Source: Azospirillum sp. TSA2s
GTDB taxonomy: Bacteria > Pseudomonadota > Alphaproteobacteria > Azospirillales > Azospirillaceae
Assembly (NCBI RefSeq): GCF_004923315.1
Contig: NZ_CP039647.1
Span: forward strand, 62,001 to 126,000
Direction: 5' to 3'
DNA: 64,000 nt
Part shown: one piece after another, positions 20,411 to 29,226 of the stretch
How positions within the stretch are numbered: the stretch's first letter is position 1
Layout of the letters: each line of letters opens with the position of its first letter
Notes under the pieces: model-generated
The model's database searches: none
What the model saw: only the letters and a program-made list of their open reading frames with translations
What the model was told of the DNA's origin: nothing
Position numbers and translations under genes: made by a program

Positions 20411-22292
20411 TGACTGTGCTATCGAAATCCGGGCTCTTCCAAGTTTTGTGTGACCAATCTCCGGTTGAGTTCCGATGTCGATGCAGTTCAAAGTTAATGC
20501 CTCGGTGCTCGGAAAGGAAATCGCCATATGGGAGTCAGCATCCACCAGCACGGAACCACCCTTGATCCTTTCGCTCCAGTCTCTCGGTTTCCTCTCGACC
20601 CTCCAGGTCATTGACCAGATCGATCCTATCCTGCCGCGTGTGACGCTGCGCACCCAGACGACCACGTCCTCGGCGGCTTGTCCCGCCTGCGGCACGCCAT
20701 CCCGTCGGGTCCACGGCAGCTACTGGCGTCGCCTCGCCGATTTGGCGTGCTTTGGACGTCCCATGTTTCTGCTCGTCCGGGTCCGCCGCTTCCGGTGTGC
20801 CGCGGTAGCGTGTCCACGGCGGACCTTTGCGGAAGCGCTGTCCGGTATCGCGCTGCCGCGGGCGCGCCAGACCGATCGGTTGCGGGTGATCCACCGCTCC
20901 ATCGGTTTGGCGCTCGGCGGCAATCCCGGCTCCCGCCACGCCACCACCATCGGCGTGCCGATCAGCCGCACGACGCTGCTGCATCGTGTGCGTGCCAGCG
21001 CGGCCGCGCCGGTCCCGCCCGTCACGGTGCTCGGGGTGGACGACTGGGCCTGGCGCAAAGGCCATCGGTACGGAACGATCCTGTGCGACCTCGAACGCCG
21101 GCGCGTCATCGACCTGCTGCCCGACCGCAGCGCCGCCCCCTTGGCAGCTTGGCTCAAGGAGCATCCGACGGTCGCTGTCGTGGTGCGGGACCGGGCCGGC
21201 GCCTACGCCGATGGCGCACGCCAAGGCGCGCCGGAGGCCAAGCAGATCGCGGATCGGTGGCATTTGCTGCGCAACAGCAGCGATGCGCTGCGCACGGTCC
21301 TCGAGCAGCATCACCGCGCTCTGCGTGACGCCGCGCGCAGCGCCGCGCAATCCGTGAAACCGCCGACGCCGGAGGAGACACATCGTCCAGAACCGGCCAC
21401 TCCGCCCGACGTCCCGCGGCCAATGCGGGTAACGGAGAGGCGGTCCCAGGCCGCACAGGAGCGCCGCGATGCCTGCTTTGCCGAAGTGGCCCGCTTGCGC
21501 GAGCAGGGCTGGTCGCAGAAAGCGATTGCCCGGACGCTTGGGCTGGGACGCAAGACGGTGCGCCGCTGGCTGCGCGCCGGCCACGCCCCGACATGGCGTC
21601 ACGCCGATCGCGGCGCCAGCATTCTCGATCCGTACCGAACCTATCTGGAGCAGCGGTGGCAGGCGGGCTGTCACAACGCCGCGGCCCTGTGGCGCGAGCT
21701 GAAAGCCAAGGGGTTTGCCGGCCAAGGGGGCGTCGTGCGCCAGTGGGCGACCCGGCGGCGCCGGCAGGACCCGTCCGCGGCGCTGAAGGTCGGCGGCAAC
21801 ACGCCAACCTCGAGAAAGGCCGCCGAACCACCCACCCCGCGCCGCGCCGTTCGCCTGCTGACCGGTGATCGGGAGAAGCACTCGGACGAGGAGCGTCGGT
21901 TCGTTGCCGCGCTGCTGGAGCGCTCCCCCACCATCGCCACCACCGTCGCTCTCATCGGCCGCTTCGCCAGGATGGTGAAGGATCGGGTGGCCGACGCGCT
22001 CGACGGCTGGCTGCGCGAAGCGGAGGTCAGCGCTTTGGCCCCGTTCGCCGCCGGTTTGCGTCGCGATGAGGACGCGGTGCGCGCTGCGCTGAGCGAGCCG
22101 TGGAGCACCGGGCCGGTGGAGGGGCAGGTCAATCGGTTCAAGGTCATTAAGCGCGAAATGTATGGACGAGCCGGCTTCGATTTGCTCCGGGCTCGGGTTC
22201 TTGGACACGCATGACGCGACAACAAGTGGAACAGGCACGCCACGATCATTCACACGAAACTTTCAAGAACCCGGATTTCGATAGCACAGTCA
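20411..22292 (+). mobile_element. ISL3-family insertion sequence, complete ends
   Basis: Both ends carry TGACTGTGCTATCGAAATCC as an inverted repeat (left from 20411; right ending at 22292 on the opposite strand), and similarity continues for more than 40 bases with a few mismatches. The element is about 1.88 kb with one transposase gene. The 8-bp target duplication expected for ISL3 is not visible, and the interrupted IS5 gene does not resume on the right, so a deletion or rearrangement followed insertion. Confidence 0.88.
20475..22214 (+). CDS. ISL3 family transposase
   Basis: About 579 residues. N-terminal zinc-binding region with CPACGTPSRRVHGSY and a later Cys pair, TVLGVDDWAWRKGHRYGTI holding the first catalytic Asp, VRDRAGAYADGAR the second, an inserted HTH segment (EQGWSQKAIARTLGLGRKTVRRWL) and the C-terminal WSTGPVEGQVNRFKVIKREMYGRAGFDLLRARVL with the catalytic Glu. 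This is the ISL3 DDE pattern. The start is uncertain: family members begin near SLGFLSTLQV, about 35 residues in. No frameshift is seen, so it may be active. Confidence 0.88.
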   Translation: MSMQFKVNASVLGKEIAIWESASTSTEPPLILSLQSLGFLSTLQVIDQIDPILPRVTLRTQTTTSSAACPACGTPSRRVHGSYWRRLADLACFGRPMFLLVRVRRFRCAAVACPRRTFAEALSGIALPRARQTDRLRVIHRSIGLALGGNPGSRHATTIGVPISRTTLLHRVRASAAAPVPPVTVLGVDDWAWRKGHRYGTILCDLERRRVIDLLPDRSAAPLAAWLKEHPTVAVVVRDRAGAYADGARQGAPEAKQIADRWHLLRNSSDALRTVLEQHHRALRDAARSAAQSVKPPTPEETHRPEPATPPDVPRPMRVTERRSQAAQERRDACFAEVARLREQGWSQKAIARTLGLGRKTVRRWLRAGHAPTWRHADRGASILDPYRTYLEQRWQAGCHNAAALWRELKAKGFAGQGGVVRQWATRRRRQDPSAALKVGGNTPTSRKAAEPPTPRRAVRLLTGDREKHSDEERRFVAALLERSPTIATTVALIGRFARMVKDRVADALDGWLREAEVSALAPFAAGLRRDEDAVRAALSEPWSTGPVEGQVNRFKVIKREMYGRAGFDLLRARVLGHA

Positions 22293-22584
22293 ACTCCGTC
22301 CATGCCGTTCAATTCAAAGGGACGGGTGACCGTCACGGTCCTGGTGGTTGTGCGGGTGAATGCGGTGCTCATCGAACGGTGCTCCCGTGCGTGTCCGGCG
22401 GTTTCTGAAGGTGCTCTCCGGGTCAGGTCGCCGGTTGGACGAATGACCTGGTCATCGCATTTTGATGGCGAGGGAGGTGCCCGCTCGACGTGACGGGCTT
22501 GCGGCGGATGGCGTCCTGCGGATGCTCTTCGGGTGGTCGGGGCAGCCGTCGTCTTTGCAGGACGTTCATCTTGCAGCAGACACG
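22293..22584. other. Short region right of the ISL3 element
   Basis: About 290 bases without a recognisable gene. It does not contain the missing N-terminal half of the interrupted IS5 transposase, which shows that DNA was lost or rearranged here. Confidence 0.4.
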
Positions 22585-22740
22585 CTATCCGCTGAAACCC
22601 GAGAACGCCAACCCTGCGAGAAAGCCGACTGACATGCCAAGTGTCAGATAGGCCATGCTTTTCCATTTCGGCGCGGACAAAGCCCAGGCTGCACGCTCTG
22701 AAGCGGTCCACTCTGATAGCGTCGTATTCCTGAGCGTCAT
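22585..22740 (-). CDS. Small membrane protein, 51 residues
   Basis: ATG 22740 is preceded by GGGAGG at a spacing of 5. The protein starts MTLRNTTLSEWTASERAAWA, then SAPKWKSMAYLTLG, and ends in a single hydrophobic segment (about residues 29-49, glycine and leucine rich) with stop TAG at 22585. It has a strong ribosome binding site and a soluble N-terminus before one membrane helix, features of genuine small proteins. No family recognised. It lies upstream of exoD but on the same strand as ExoD and the kinase, with its own AT-rich promoter region. Confidence 0.55.
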   Translation of the reverse strand: MTLRNTTLSEWTASERAAWALSAPKWKSMAYLTLGMSVGFLAGLAFSGFSG

Positions 22741-22957
22741 CGCAACCTCCCGCTACGGGTTTCATAATCAATATGGTGGCAATAATTTACATAACAATAA
22801 TCGACTCCAAATATTTACGCCGAAGCCCATTTGATATGAAATCACATACACTTTGATTGTCTTAATCAATATACGATTTTTCTGCGTCAATCTGGAGTGC
22901 GATCCTTTCCTCCGCTCCATCGGGACAGGTCGCGGCGACGCCGTTGCGATTCCAGGC

Positions 22958-23545
22958 TCAAGACGCCATGAACCTGACCGCCTCGACCGATTGCCAGATG
23001 GTGAAAGTCGCAGCGAAGAGAACGACGGCGGCGGCGGTCAGGGACAGCGCCAGCAACACGCCGTCCTCCTCGAGGTAAGCCAGGGCGATCAGCATGATCG
23101 TCACGGCCGGCACGATGTTGCTCAGGGGAATCGGGACGAAGAAGACGCTTGTCAGCGCGAGAACGACCAGCCCGACAACGCGCGTCGTCGCGTCGAACGG
23201 CGTCTTCCAGCGCGGGTGTATGACCGTCTCCATGCGCCTCAACACCGGCACGGCACGATCGACCAGCCGGACCAGGCGCCGTGTCGAAAAGCGCCGGGAC
23301 GTGATCATCCGGGGAAACACCGGACTCTCGCGCGCCAGGATCATCTGGAGAGCGGGAATGGTCAGCAGCAGCCCGACGACCGGTGAGGTTCCCGGCGCCA
23401 GCCCGATCAGCGCCAGCAGCAGCAGAACGATGCCGAAGGAGCGCTTGTGGAGTTTTTCCAGCAGCCAGCCGAGCGTGACGCAGTCGGCCGGAGCCTCGTC
23501 CAGCAAGCCACGCAGAACCTCGGATGTCGGGATATGCAGCGTCAT
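22958..23545 (-). CDS. exoD: ExoD family exopolysaccharide synthesis protein
   Basis: 195-residue inner-membrane protein. SEVLRGLLDEAPADCVTLGWLLEKLHKRSFG and LIGLAPGTSPVVGLLLTIPALQMIL are the ExoD family block, followed by WKTPFDATTRVVGLVVL and several hydrophobic segments. ExoD affects exopolysaccharide production and alkaline tolerance in rhizobia. Start ATG 23545 has GAGG at spacing 5; the ATG at 23581 would add 12 residues but has only a duplicated GC-rich sequence upstream. It follows a sensor kinase on the same strand. Confidence 0.88.
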   Translation of the reverse strand: MTLHIPTSEVLRGLLDEAPADCVTLGWLLEKLHKRSFGIVLLLLALIGLAPGTSPVVGLLLTIPALQMILARESPVFPRMITSRRFSTRRLVRLVDRAVPVLRRMETVIHPRWKTPFDATTRVVGLVVLALTSVFFVPIPLSNIVPAVTIMLIALAYLEEDGVLLALSLTAAAVVLFAATFTIWQSVEAVRFMAS

Positions 23546-23580
23546 GGCCGCCTCGCTCCGGCCGTTTGGGATCGTCGCCA

Positions 23581-23622
23581 TCGGGCGGTCACGCCGGGAT
23601 CTCGGGCGGTCACGCCGGGATC
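23581..23622. repeat. 21-bp tandem duplication between kinase and exoD
   Basis: TCGGGCGGTCACGCCGGGAT plus C occurs twice in a row (23581-23601, 23602-23622). The stop codon of the kinase lies in the second copy. Looks like a recent slippage duplication at the gene junction. Confidence 0.8.
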
Positions 23623-24803
23623 GACACCGTGACGGTGGTGCCGGGGCCGGAGCTGACGGTCACGCCGCCCTCGATCTGCTTGGCCAGCAACTCCATCAGG
23701 GTGAGGCCGAGCGAGCCGGTCCGGCGTTCGTCGGGCATGCCGACGCCGTCGTCACCGATGGTCATGCACAGAAGGCTGCGCGAGGTGTGGCGGAACGAGA
23801 CGGCGATGCGGCCGGGGCGTCCATTGGGGAAGGCGTATTTCAGCGCGTTGATCATCGCTTCGTTGGCGATGAGGGCCAGCGGGATGGCCTGATCCGGCTT
23901 CAGAAAGGCCTCGTCAGCGTCGACGTCCAGCACGATGTTCGGGCTGGGTGCGGCCCTGAAGGACGCCAGCAGGTCACGGCACAGCATCCCCAGATACCCG
24001 CCGAACTCGATCTCCTGCAGCCCTTGCGCCCGGTAGAGCTTCTCGTGGATCTCGGCCATGCGGTCCAGCCTTTCCACGGCGCTGTGCAGCGCCTCCTGCA
24101 CGGCTGGTTCCTGGCTCCGGGCAACGCGCAGCTGGATGCGCAGGACGGACGAGGCCATCTGCAAGGTGTTCTTGACACGGTGGTTCACCTCCCGCATCAG
24201 GTCGTCCTTGTCGCGCAGCAGCAAATCCTTGTCGTGCAGCGTGTTGCGCAGCACCCGTTCCACTTCGATGCGGCGCTCGACTTCACTGGCGAGCTGGCGG
24301 TTGAGTTCTTCCAGCCGCTCGGTGCGTGACGAGACGCGGCGGTCGAGCTCCTCGTTGAGCTGTCGCAACTGGTCTTCCGCCGCCTTGCGCTCGGTGATGT
24401 CGACAAAGGAGGCGAAGTGGTAGCGGATGCGCCCCTCCTCGAAGACGGGGGCGACATGCTGGAGCACCCACAGCAGCTTTCCGTCCTTCCGGTAAAGCTG
24501 CACCCCGCGCACGATGGCTTCCCCGGCACGCACCGCCAGATCGATGGCACGCGCCACCTCCGGGTCGGTGTCGGCGCCGGACAGGAGGTGATAGCTCCTG
24601 CCCAGCACCTCTTCACGCGCGTAGCCGCTCAATTTGATGAACGCGGCATTGACGAAGACGATCGGCACGTCCGGCAGGGTCGGATCGGCGATCAGCATCG
24701 GCATCAGGGTCGATTCCGCGGCCACCACGAAGGGACCGCCACGCGCCTCCTCCGCATTGACCATCTTCTCTGCGTCCTTCTGGTCGCGGGGATTACCGGG
24801 CAT
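23610..24803 (-). CDS. LOV-like PAS sensor histidine kinase, HWE/HisKA_2 type
   Basis: 397 residues. An N-terminal PAS domain (about 30-140) follows LOV spacing: DVPIVFVNAAFIKLSGY, then GRSYHLLSGADTDP at 68-81, LYRKDGKLLWVLQHVAPVF and FASFVDITERK. In true LOV photoreceptors the second motif is GRNCRFLQG with the flavin-adduct Cys; here that position is Tyr. A coiled coil (140-200) leads to REVNHRVKNTLQ with phospho-His near 208 and a HATPase domain (NEAMINALKYAFPN, GDDGVGMP). Such kinases feed the alphaproteobacterial general stress response. GGGAG lies 6 bases before ATG 24803. No cognate regulator is adjacent. Confidence 0.87.
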   Translation of the reverse strand: MPGNPRDQKDAEKMVNAEEARGGPFVVAAESTLMPMLIADPTLPDVPIVFVNAAFIKLSGYAREEVLGRSYHLLSGADTDPEVARAIDLAVRAGEAIVRGVQLYRKDGKLLWVLQHVAPVFEEGRIRYHFASFVDITERKAAEDQLRQLNEELDRRVSSRTERLEELNRQLASEVERRIEVERVLRNTLHDKDLLLRDKDDLMREVNHRVKNTLQMASSVLRIQLRVARSQEPAVQEALHSAVERLDRMAEIHEKLYRAQGLQEIEFGGYLGMLCRDLLASFRAAPSPNIVLDVDADEAFLKPDQAIPLALIANEAMINALKYAFPNGRPGRIAVSFRHTSRSLLCMTIGDDGVGMPDERRTGSLGLTLMELLAKQIEGGVTVSSGPGTTVTVSIPA

Positions 24804-25156
24804 GCAACGCTCCCTGCATTTGGTCATTTCTTTTAAAAAGATACAGGTGCGGATCACAGGCTCATTATGCGCAAAAGTGGCGCCGACACATCGCCGGACG
24901 CCCGATCGGACAGGGCGAACATATTAATTGTCCAGAAAAAGTACTTCCTCGAAATCGCGAATCTAAAAAATACCGATCACATGTCTTTAAATATCTTCTC
25001 CTTTTATCTTACGATTTATAGTGGAGTTCTCATAATTATATTTCTGCGCCGATTGAATTTTTGCAGCGCAGCATAATATTTGCCTAAGTCATTCAGGTCG
25101 AGCCCGGCGCTCCCTGCCAGCACCCGACCACCATCCCGAACAGTCATGGAGACGAT
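24804..25156. other. AT-rich divergent intergenic region
   Basis: Holds the promoters of the LOV-like kinase (minus) and the phasin-like gene (plus). 24920-25080 is markedly AT-rich for this genome, with several TATAAT-like strings. A 69-residue frame at 24867-25076 covers it but has no ribosome binding site and its composition follows the AT bias. Confidence 0.45.
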
Positions 25157-25678
25157 ATGGACGACGGCACGCACCCGACTCCCACCACCCGCACCACCAT
25201 TCACAGCGCCAGCGACGAGGCCGCGGCAAGTGCTGCGGCATCCAAGAGGCCCAACATCCGCCCCAGCATCCGCAGCGCCAGTGAAGAGCAGGCACCGAAA
25301 GCCGGCGCAGCGGCAGCGCAGGCCTCCCGCGGTCTTGGCCAGCAGCCGAGGCCCTGGCCGCCGAAGCTGTCCGGCAGCGGCAGCATGGGTAGCCGTCCGG
25401 ATGCCGGACGGGCGACGGAATCCGGCAATGCTCCGGCAGCGGGGTATGGGGGGGGCTTCTCGGAGGCCATCACCTTCATGAACCAGGCGGTCGACCGCCA
25501 GAACGAGATGATGAGCAGCATGCTCCGGGCCCGTGGCCCGCAGGACGTCATGATGGCGGGCAGCCGCTACCTGCTCGGCGGCTGGATGGCCTTCTTCGAG
25601 GTCAATGTCCGCATCTCCCAGGCTGCATCCCGCTTTGCGGAAGACGCCAAGTACAACCCGGCCCGGCCCGGTCTCTGA
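25157..25678 (+). CDS. Phasin-like protein, tentative
   Basis: 173 residues. The first 90 are low-complexity, rich in Ala, Ser, Pro and Gly; the last 75 (FSEAITFMNQAVDRQNEMMSSM, then MAGSRYLLGGWMAFFEVNVR) form an amphipathic helical segment like those of phasins and other granule- or membrane-associated proteins. GGAG lies 5 bases before ATG. It is followed by two YsnF-type genes in the same direction, suggesting a stress-linked operon. Family assignment is tentative. Confidence 0.55.
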   Translation: MDDGTHPTPTTRTTIHSASDEAAASAAASKRPNIRPSIRSASEEQAPKAGAAAAQASRGLGQQPRPWPPKLSGSGSMGSRPDAGRATESGNAPAAGYGGGFSEAITFMNQAVDRQNEMMSSMLRARGPQDVMMAGSRYLLGGWMAFFEVNVRISQAASRFAEDAKYNPARPGL

Positions 25679-25757
25679 CACCGCTGGAATCCAACCGCCT
25701 CTTTCCAGCTTCCTGGTCCCGCGGAACCGCGGCACCAGAACCGCAGGAGGACCTCCG

Positions 25758-26156
25758 TTGACCAGTTCGGAAAGCGGGCCGCAGACGCTTCTCGCCGTCG
25801 AAGAGCGGGTGAGCGTGCGCAAACATACCGAGGTGACCGGGACCGTCCGCGCCCACACCCTCAGCCACGAACACGGGCAGCCTGTCGAAGCCGACCTGTC
25901 GGTGGAGACGCTGGAGGTCGAGCGGGTCCCCATCGGACGCTTCGTCGATGGCCCGATCCCCGACCGCCAGGATGGCGACACCACCGTCATCTCGGTGATC
26001 GAGGAGGTGGCGGTCGTGGAAGTCCGCCTGAAACTGGTGGAAGAGGTCCGGATCACCCGCCGCACCGCGAGCCGCAAGATGACCGACCACGTCATGGTGC
26101 GCCGTCAGGAGGTCGTCATCGACCAGGAGTCGTCTTTGGACGCCCCCGTGACCTGA
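25758..26156 (+). CDS. YsnF/AvaK-type DUF2382 domain protein (short)
   Basis: 132 residues from TTG 25758, which has GGAGG at spacing 7; an overlapping longer frame from 25605 lies inside the preceding gene and is rejected. The protein is one DUF2382 repeat unit: LLAVEERVSVRKHTEVTGTV, VETLEVERVPIGRFVDG, DTTVISVIEEVAVVEVRLKL and VEEVRITRRTASRK. Charged beta-rich proteins of this kind are linked to general stress; molecular role unknown. Confidence 0.75.
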   Translation: MTSSESGPQTLLAVEERVSVRKHTEVTGTVRAHTLSHEHGQPVEADLSVETLEVERVPIGRFVDGPIPDRQDGDTTVISVIEEVAVVEVRLKLVEEVRITRRTASRKMTDHVMVRRQEVVIDQESSLDAPVT

Positions 26157-26211
26157 GCGGCCCGACTTACCTCAAGAACCTGAAATACTTTAAATCCTAC
26201 TGGAGAATATC

Positions 26212-26967
26212 ATGAGCACGATCATCGTTGGACTTTACAAGGAAAGCGGTTCCGCCAAGAAGGCCTTCCAGGCCCTGATCGCGGCGGGCTGCCAGGAAGC
26301 CGATATCGAAACCTTCGGCGGCGCCGACAGCGCCGACAAGGCAGCACGGGGTCTGCTGGGGCACGGCTTCGACAAGGAACTGGCCGAGCAGTATGGTGCA
26401 GCCATCCGGGAGGGCCACACCCTGGTCGCGGCCGACATCGCCGACCAGGATGCCGACGCGGCGGAAGCCATCCTCGACGAGAATGGATCCGTCGACCTGC
26501 CCACCCCCTCGGCGGCGGGTAAGCCGGCCCAGAAGGCGGCCAACGGCGGCAGCGTCGAGCAGGAGACCCTCCAGTCGGTGAAGGAGGAGGTCGAGATCGG
26601 CAAGCGCCGGGTCGCCAAGGGCGGGGTGAAGGCCACGTCGGAGGTCACCGAGACGCCGGTCCGGGAAACCGTGACGCTGCGCGACGAGACGGTGGATGTG
26701 GAACACCGCAAGGTCGACCGCCCCTTGAGCGCCGACGAGGAAAAGGCCGCCTTCGGCGAGAAGACCATCGAGCTGACGGCGACCTCCGAAACGCCGGAGA
26801 TTACCAAGGAGGCCCGCGTCGTCGGGGAGGTCGTGCTGTCCAAGACGGCGTCCGAACAGGAAAAGACCGTGGAGGCCGTCGCCCGCCGCACCGACGTCAA
26901 GGTGGAGCCGGTCGGTGGCAAGGCGAGCGGCAACAAGTCCGGCGCCAAGCCCGGCAACAAGCGCTGA
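26212..26967 (+). CDS. YsnF/AvaK domain (DUF2382) stress protein
   Basis: 251 residues. The N-terminal domain (1-85) has the general-stress-protein-17M-like pattern IIVGLYKESGSAKKAFQALI and DIETFGGADSADKAA. The C-terminal DUF2382 domain (110-230) contains LQSVKEEVEIGKRRV, PVRETVTLRDETVDVEHRKV and EITKEARVVGEVVLSK. A lysine-rich tail follows. GGAG lies 7 bases before ATG 26212. It pairs with the short DUF2382 gene immediately upstream. Confidence 0.83.
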   Translation: MSTIIVGLYKESGSAKKAFQALIAAGCQEADIETFGGADSADKAARGLLGHGFDKELAEQYGAAIREGHTLVAADIADQDADAAEAILDENGSVDLPTPSAAGKPAQKAANGGSVEQETLQSVKEEVEIGKRRVAKGGVKATSEVTETPVRETVTLRDETVDVEHRKVDRPLSADEEKAAFGEKTIELTATSETPEITKEARVVGEVVLSKTASEQEKTVEAVARRTDVKVEPVGGKASGNKSGAKPGNKR

Positions 26968-27085
26968 TCTGAAGCGCACAATGCGTGGCAGGGCGGATGT
27001 CAACCGCCCGCCCCCGACGGCCATCCCGGACACAAGCCGGGGTGGCCGTCCGGCATCCGGCACCCCCGATGCAAGATCGAAAGAC

Positions 27086-28408
27086 ATGAGCGAGGATGCC
27101 GGCCGGCTGCCGAAAGAGCCGGTGGATCGCATCACCAGGCCCCTCACACGGTTCCTGCGGATCGAGGCGGCGGCCGGCGGCGCCCTGTTGCTGTGCACCG
27201 CCCTGACCCTGCTTCTGTCCAACTCCCCCTGGTCCGCACCGTTCCTGGCCATCTGGGAGACGCAGGCCGGATTTCATCTGGGCGCCATCGAGTTTTCCCG
27301 GTCGTTGAAACACTGGATCAACGACGGACTGATGACGCTGTTCTTCTTCGTCGCCGCGCTTGAGCTGAAACGGGAAATGGTGCTGGGCGAGCTCCGCAGT
27401 CCGCGGATGGCCGCGCTTTCGATCGCCGCGGCATTGGGTGGAATGATCGTGCCCGCCGCCCTTTTCCTCCTGGTGGTGGGCGACGGGAACAGCGTTCATG
27501 GCTGGGGGGCGGTCACGGCGACCGATACCGCCTTCGTGATCGGCTGCCTAGCAATCCTCGGGACGCGCATTCCCCACAGCCTTCGGCTGTTCCTGCTGTC
27601 GCTGGCGATCTTCGACGACATCGGGGCGATCCTGGTGATCGCGGTCGGCTATGGCAGCGCGCTCGATCCGGCGGCCCTCGGACTGGCCGGGCTGGGGGTT
27701 GGCGTCGTGGCAGGCATCGCCCGCGCAGGCGTCCGCAACCTCCCAGCCTATTTCGCGCTGGGCGGAGCGATCTGGCTGGCTCTGGACATTTCGGGCGTTC
27801 ATCCGACGCTGGCCGGTGTCCTTCTCGGCCTGATGACGCCGGCCCGCAGCTGGGTGAGCGACCACCGCCTGCGCAGCATCCTGGGGCGCGTTACCGCCTA
27901 CCCGCCGGGAGAGCATTGGAGCGGCGACACGGCCGACCGCCACGACCTGCGCCGGGCCGGCGTCGCGACCCGCGAGGCGCTGTCTCCGATCGAACGCCTG
28001 GAGATCCTGCTGCATCCCTGGATCGCCTGCCTGATCATGCCGCTCTTCGCCTTGGCGAATGCCGGCCTGCCGCTGACGGCCGAAGGGATCGACGCCCCCC
28101 TGACCCTGGCAATTCTGCTGGCTTTCGTCTTTGGCAAGCCTGTCGGCGTGGTAGTGTTCAGCGTTGTGGCCGTGACGCTGCGCCTGGCCATTCTTCCGGC
28201 GGAGCTGTCCTGGGGCCTTCTCGCTGCCGGTTCGCTGCTGACGGGCATCGGCTTTACGATGGCGCTGTTCATTGCTGAGCTGGCGTTCGACCCATCCCTG
28301 ATCGCTGCCGCCAAGCTCGGCATCCTGGCCGCCTCCATCGTCTCGGCAGGATGCGGCCTCTTGGCGCTGACCTGGCTGACCTCCGCAAGGAGACAGACGG
28401 CGCTCTGA
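27086..28408 (+). CDS. nhaA: Na+/H+ antiporter NhaA
   Basis: 440 residues with about 11-12 membrane helices. Diagnostic NhaA motifs are FFFVAALELKREMVLGELRSP, the VTATDTAFVIGCLAILG segment, LAIFDDIGAILVIA with the paired catalytic aspartates, and LSWGLLAAGSLLTGIGFTMALF. It exports sodium at alkaline pH. The longer frame from 26915 overlaps the stress gene and has an unlikely N-terminus; ATG 27086 is chosen, with ATG 26981 possible. Ends at a strong hairpin facing the converging gene. Confidence 0.92.
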   Translation: MSEDAGRLPKEPVDRITRPLTRFLRIEAAAGGALLLCTALTLLLSNSPWSAPFLAIWETQAGFHLGAIEFSRSLKHWINDGLMTLFFFVAALELKREMVLGELRSPRMAALSIAAALGGMIVPAALFLLVVGDGNSVHGWGAVTATDTAFVIGCLAILGTRIPHSLRLFLLSLAIFDDIGAILVIAVGYGSALDPAALGLAGLGVGVVAGIARAGVRNLPAYFALGGAIWLALDISGVHPTLAGVLLGLMTPARSWVSDHRLRSILGRVTAYPPGEHWSGDTADRHDLRRAGVATREALSPIERLEILLHPWIACLIMPLFALANAGLPLTAEGIDAPLTLAILLAFVFGKPVGVVVFSVVAVTLRLAILPAELSWGLLAAGSLLTGIGFTMALFIAELAFDPSLIAAAKLGILAASIVSAGCGLLALTWLTSARRQTAL

Positions 28409-28410
28409 CG

Positions 28411-28446
28411 GACAAGCGGCCGTGACGGCTCCTTCGGCCGCCTGTC
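28411..28446. terminator. Bidirectional hairpin between nhaA and a converging gene
   Basis: GACAAGCGGCCG and CGGCCGCCTGTC pair over 12 positions with one mismatch, with a 12-base loop. It lies between two convergent stops and has no strong T-run on either side. Confidence 0.55.
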
Positions 28447-28461
28447 TCAGAGCCGCCCGCA

Positions 28462-28884
28462 TCAGAACCAGAGCCCGTTCGTCACCAAGGCAGCCAGGAG
28501 CGCCGCCAATGCAAGGATGATCCAACGGTTGCCGCCGGTTGCACCGCCCATCCGACCGGCGGCGTCGTTGGTCGGCATGGCAGTGGTGGTCGCGGCAGCT
28601 CCCTCTTTGGGCAAAAGCGCCACGAGACGGTCCGCGATCCTGTCGGTGTCCGTTGTCCCAGGCTGCTTCTCAGGAAGCTGACGAAGGATGGCGGCAAGCC
28701 GTGACGTCGCCGCATCCTTTGACAACACCGCCAGGCGAGATCCTTCGGCCCAGGGATCGAGATCAAGTCGGGCCAGTGCCGAGAGGACGCTGAGCGGAGT
28801 TCCATTCTTTTCCATCCAAACTGGAGCAGAGAGGAAATCGCCCAAGTTGGACTGGTGCAGGGTGTATTCGGCGCGCAATGGCAT
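28462..28884 (-). CDS. Hypothetical protein with C-terminal membrane anchor
   Basis: 140 residues. The soluble N-terminal part (LGDFLSAPVWMEKNGTPLSV, then LARLDLDPWAEGSRLAVLS and RLAAILRQLP) is followed by a Thr/Ala/Gly linker and one C-terminal helix (WIILALAALLAALVTNGLWF). GGGGAGG lies 5 bases before ATG 28884 and a TATAAT sits about 30 bases upstream. Function unknown; a tail-anchored stress or envelope protein is a guess from context. Confidence 0.65.
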   Translation of the reverse strand: MPLRAEYTLHQSNLGDFLSAPVWMEKNGTPLSVLSALARLDLDPWAEGSRLAVLSKDAATSRLAAILRQLPEKQPGTTDTDRIADRLVALLPKEGAAATTTAMPTNDAAGRMGGATGGNRWIILALAALLAALVTNGLWF

Positions 28885-29226
28885 GTCAGCCTCCCCATAA
28901 AAGAATTGATATCCATTATATGTGCCATTCCGATCTTATATCATCGGCCTATCATGATTATAGAAATCCGCCCTTACTATAGTTTATTTATGAATAAATC
29001 TCACAATAGTGAATCAAAATAAATAAATTATGTGGAATTATTGTCATGAAAACGCATGCGCTGACAATGTCCACTTGCCATAAACACAAGGAACCATCAT
29101 CACACATCTGATGTTGAGTGGTTGAAGACTGTCCGACGCCTCATGCTTCTCCATCCGGCCATTCGTCACCTTGGCCGTCGGAGACGCCAAATCTCTGCGT
29201 CCCCTCCAGGCCCAAGGACCACAACC
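28885..29226. other. AT-rich divergent promoter region
   Basis: 28900-29060 is strongly AT-rich. It holds a TATAAT element for the minus-strand gene. GGAAC at 29090 followed 17 bases later by TGTT resembles the GGAAC-N17-CGTT promoter of the alphaproteobacterial general stress sigma factor EcfG with one mismatch, in front of the plus-strand gene. Confidence 0.35.

Noticed and set aside
24867..25076. 69-residue frame with a possible membrane helix
   Set aside because: No ribosome binding site; hydrophobicity follows from the AT-rich DNA of a promoter region.
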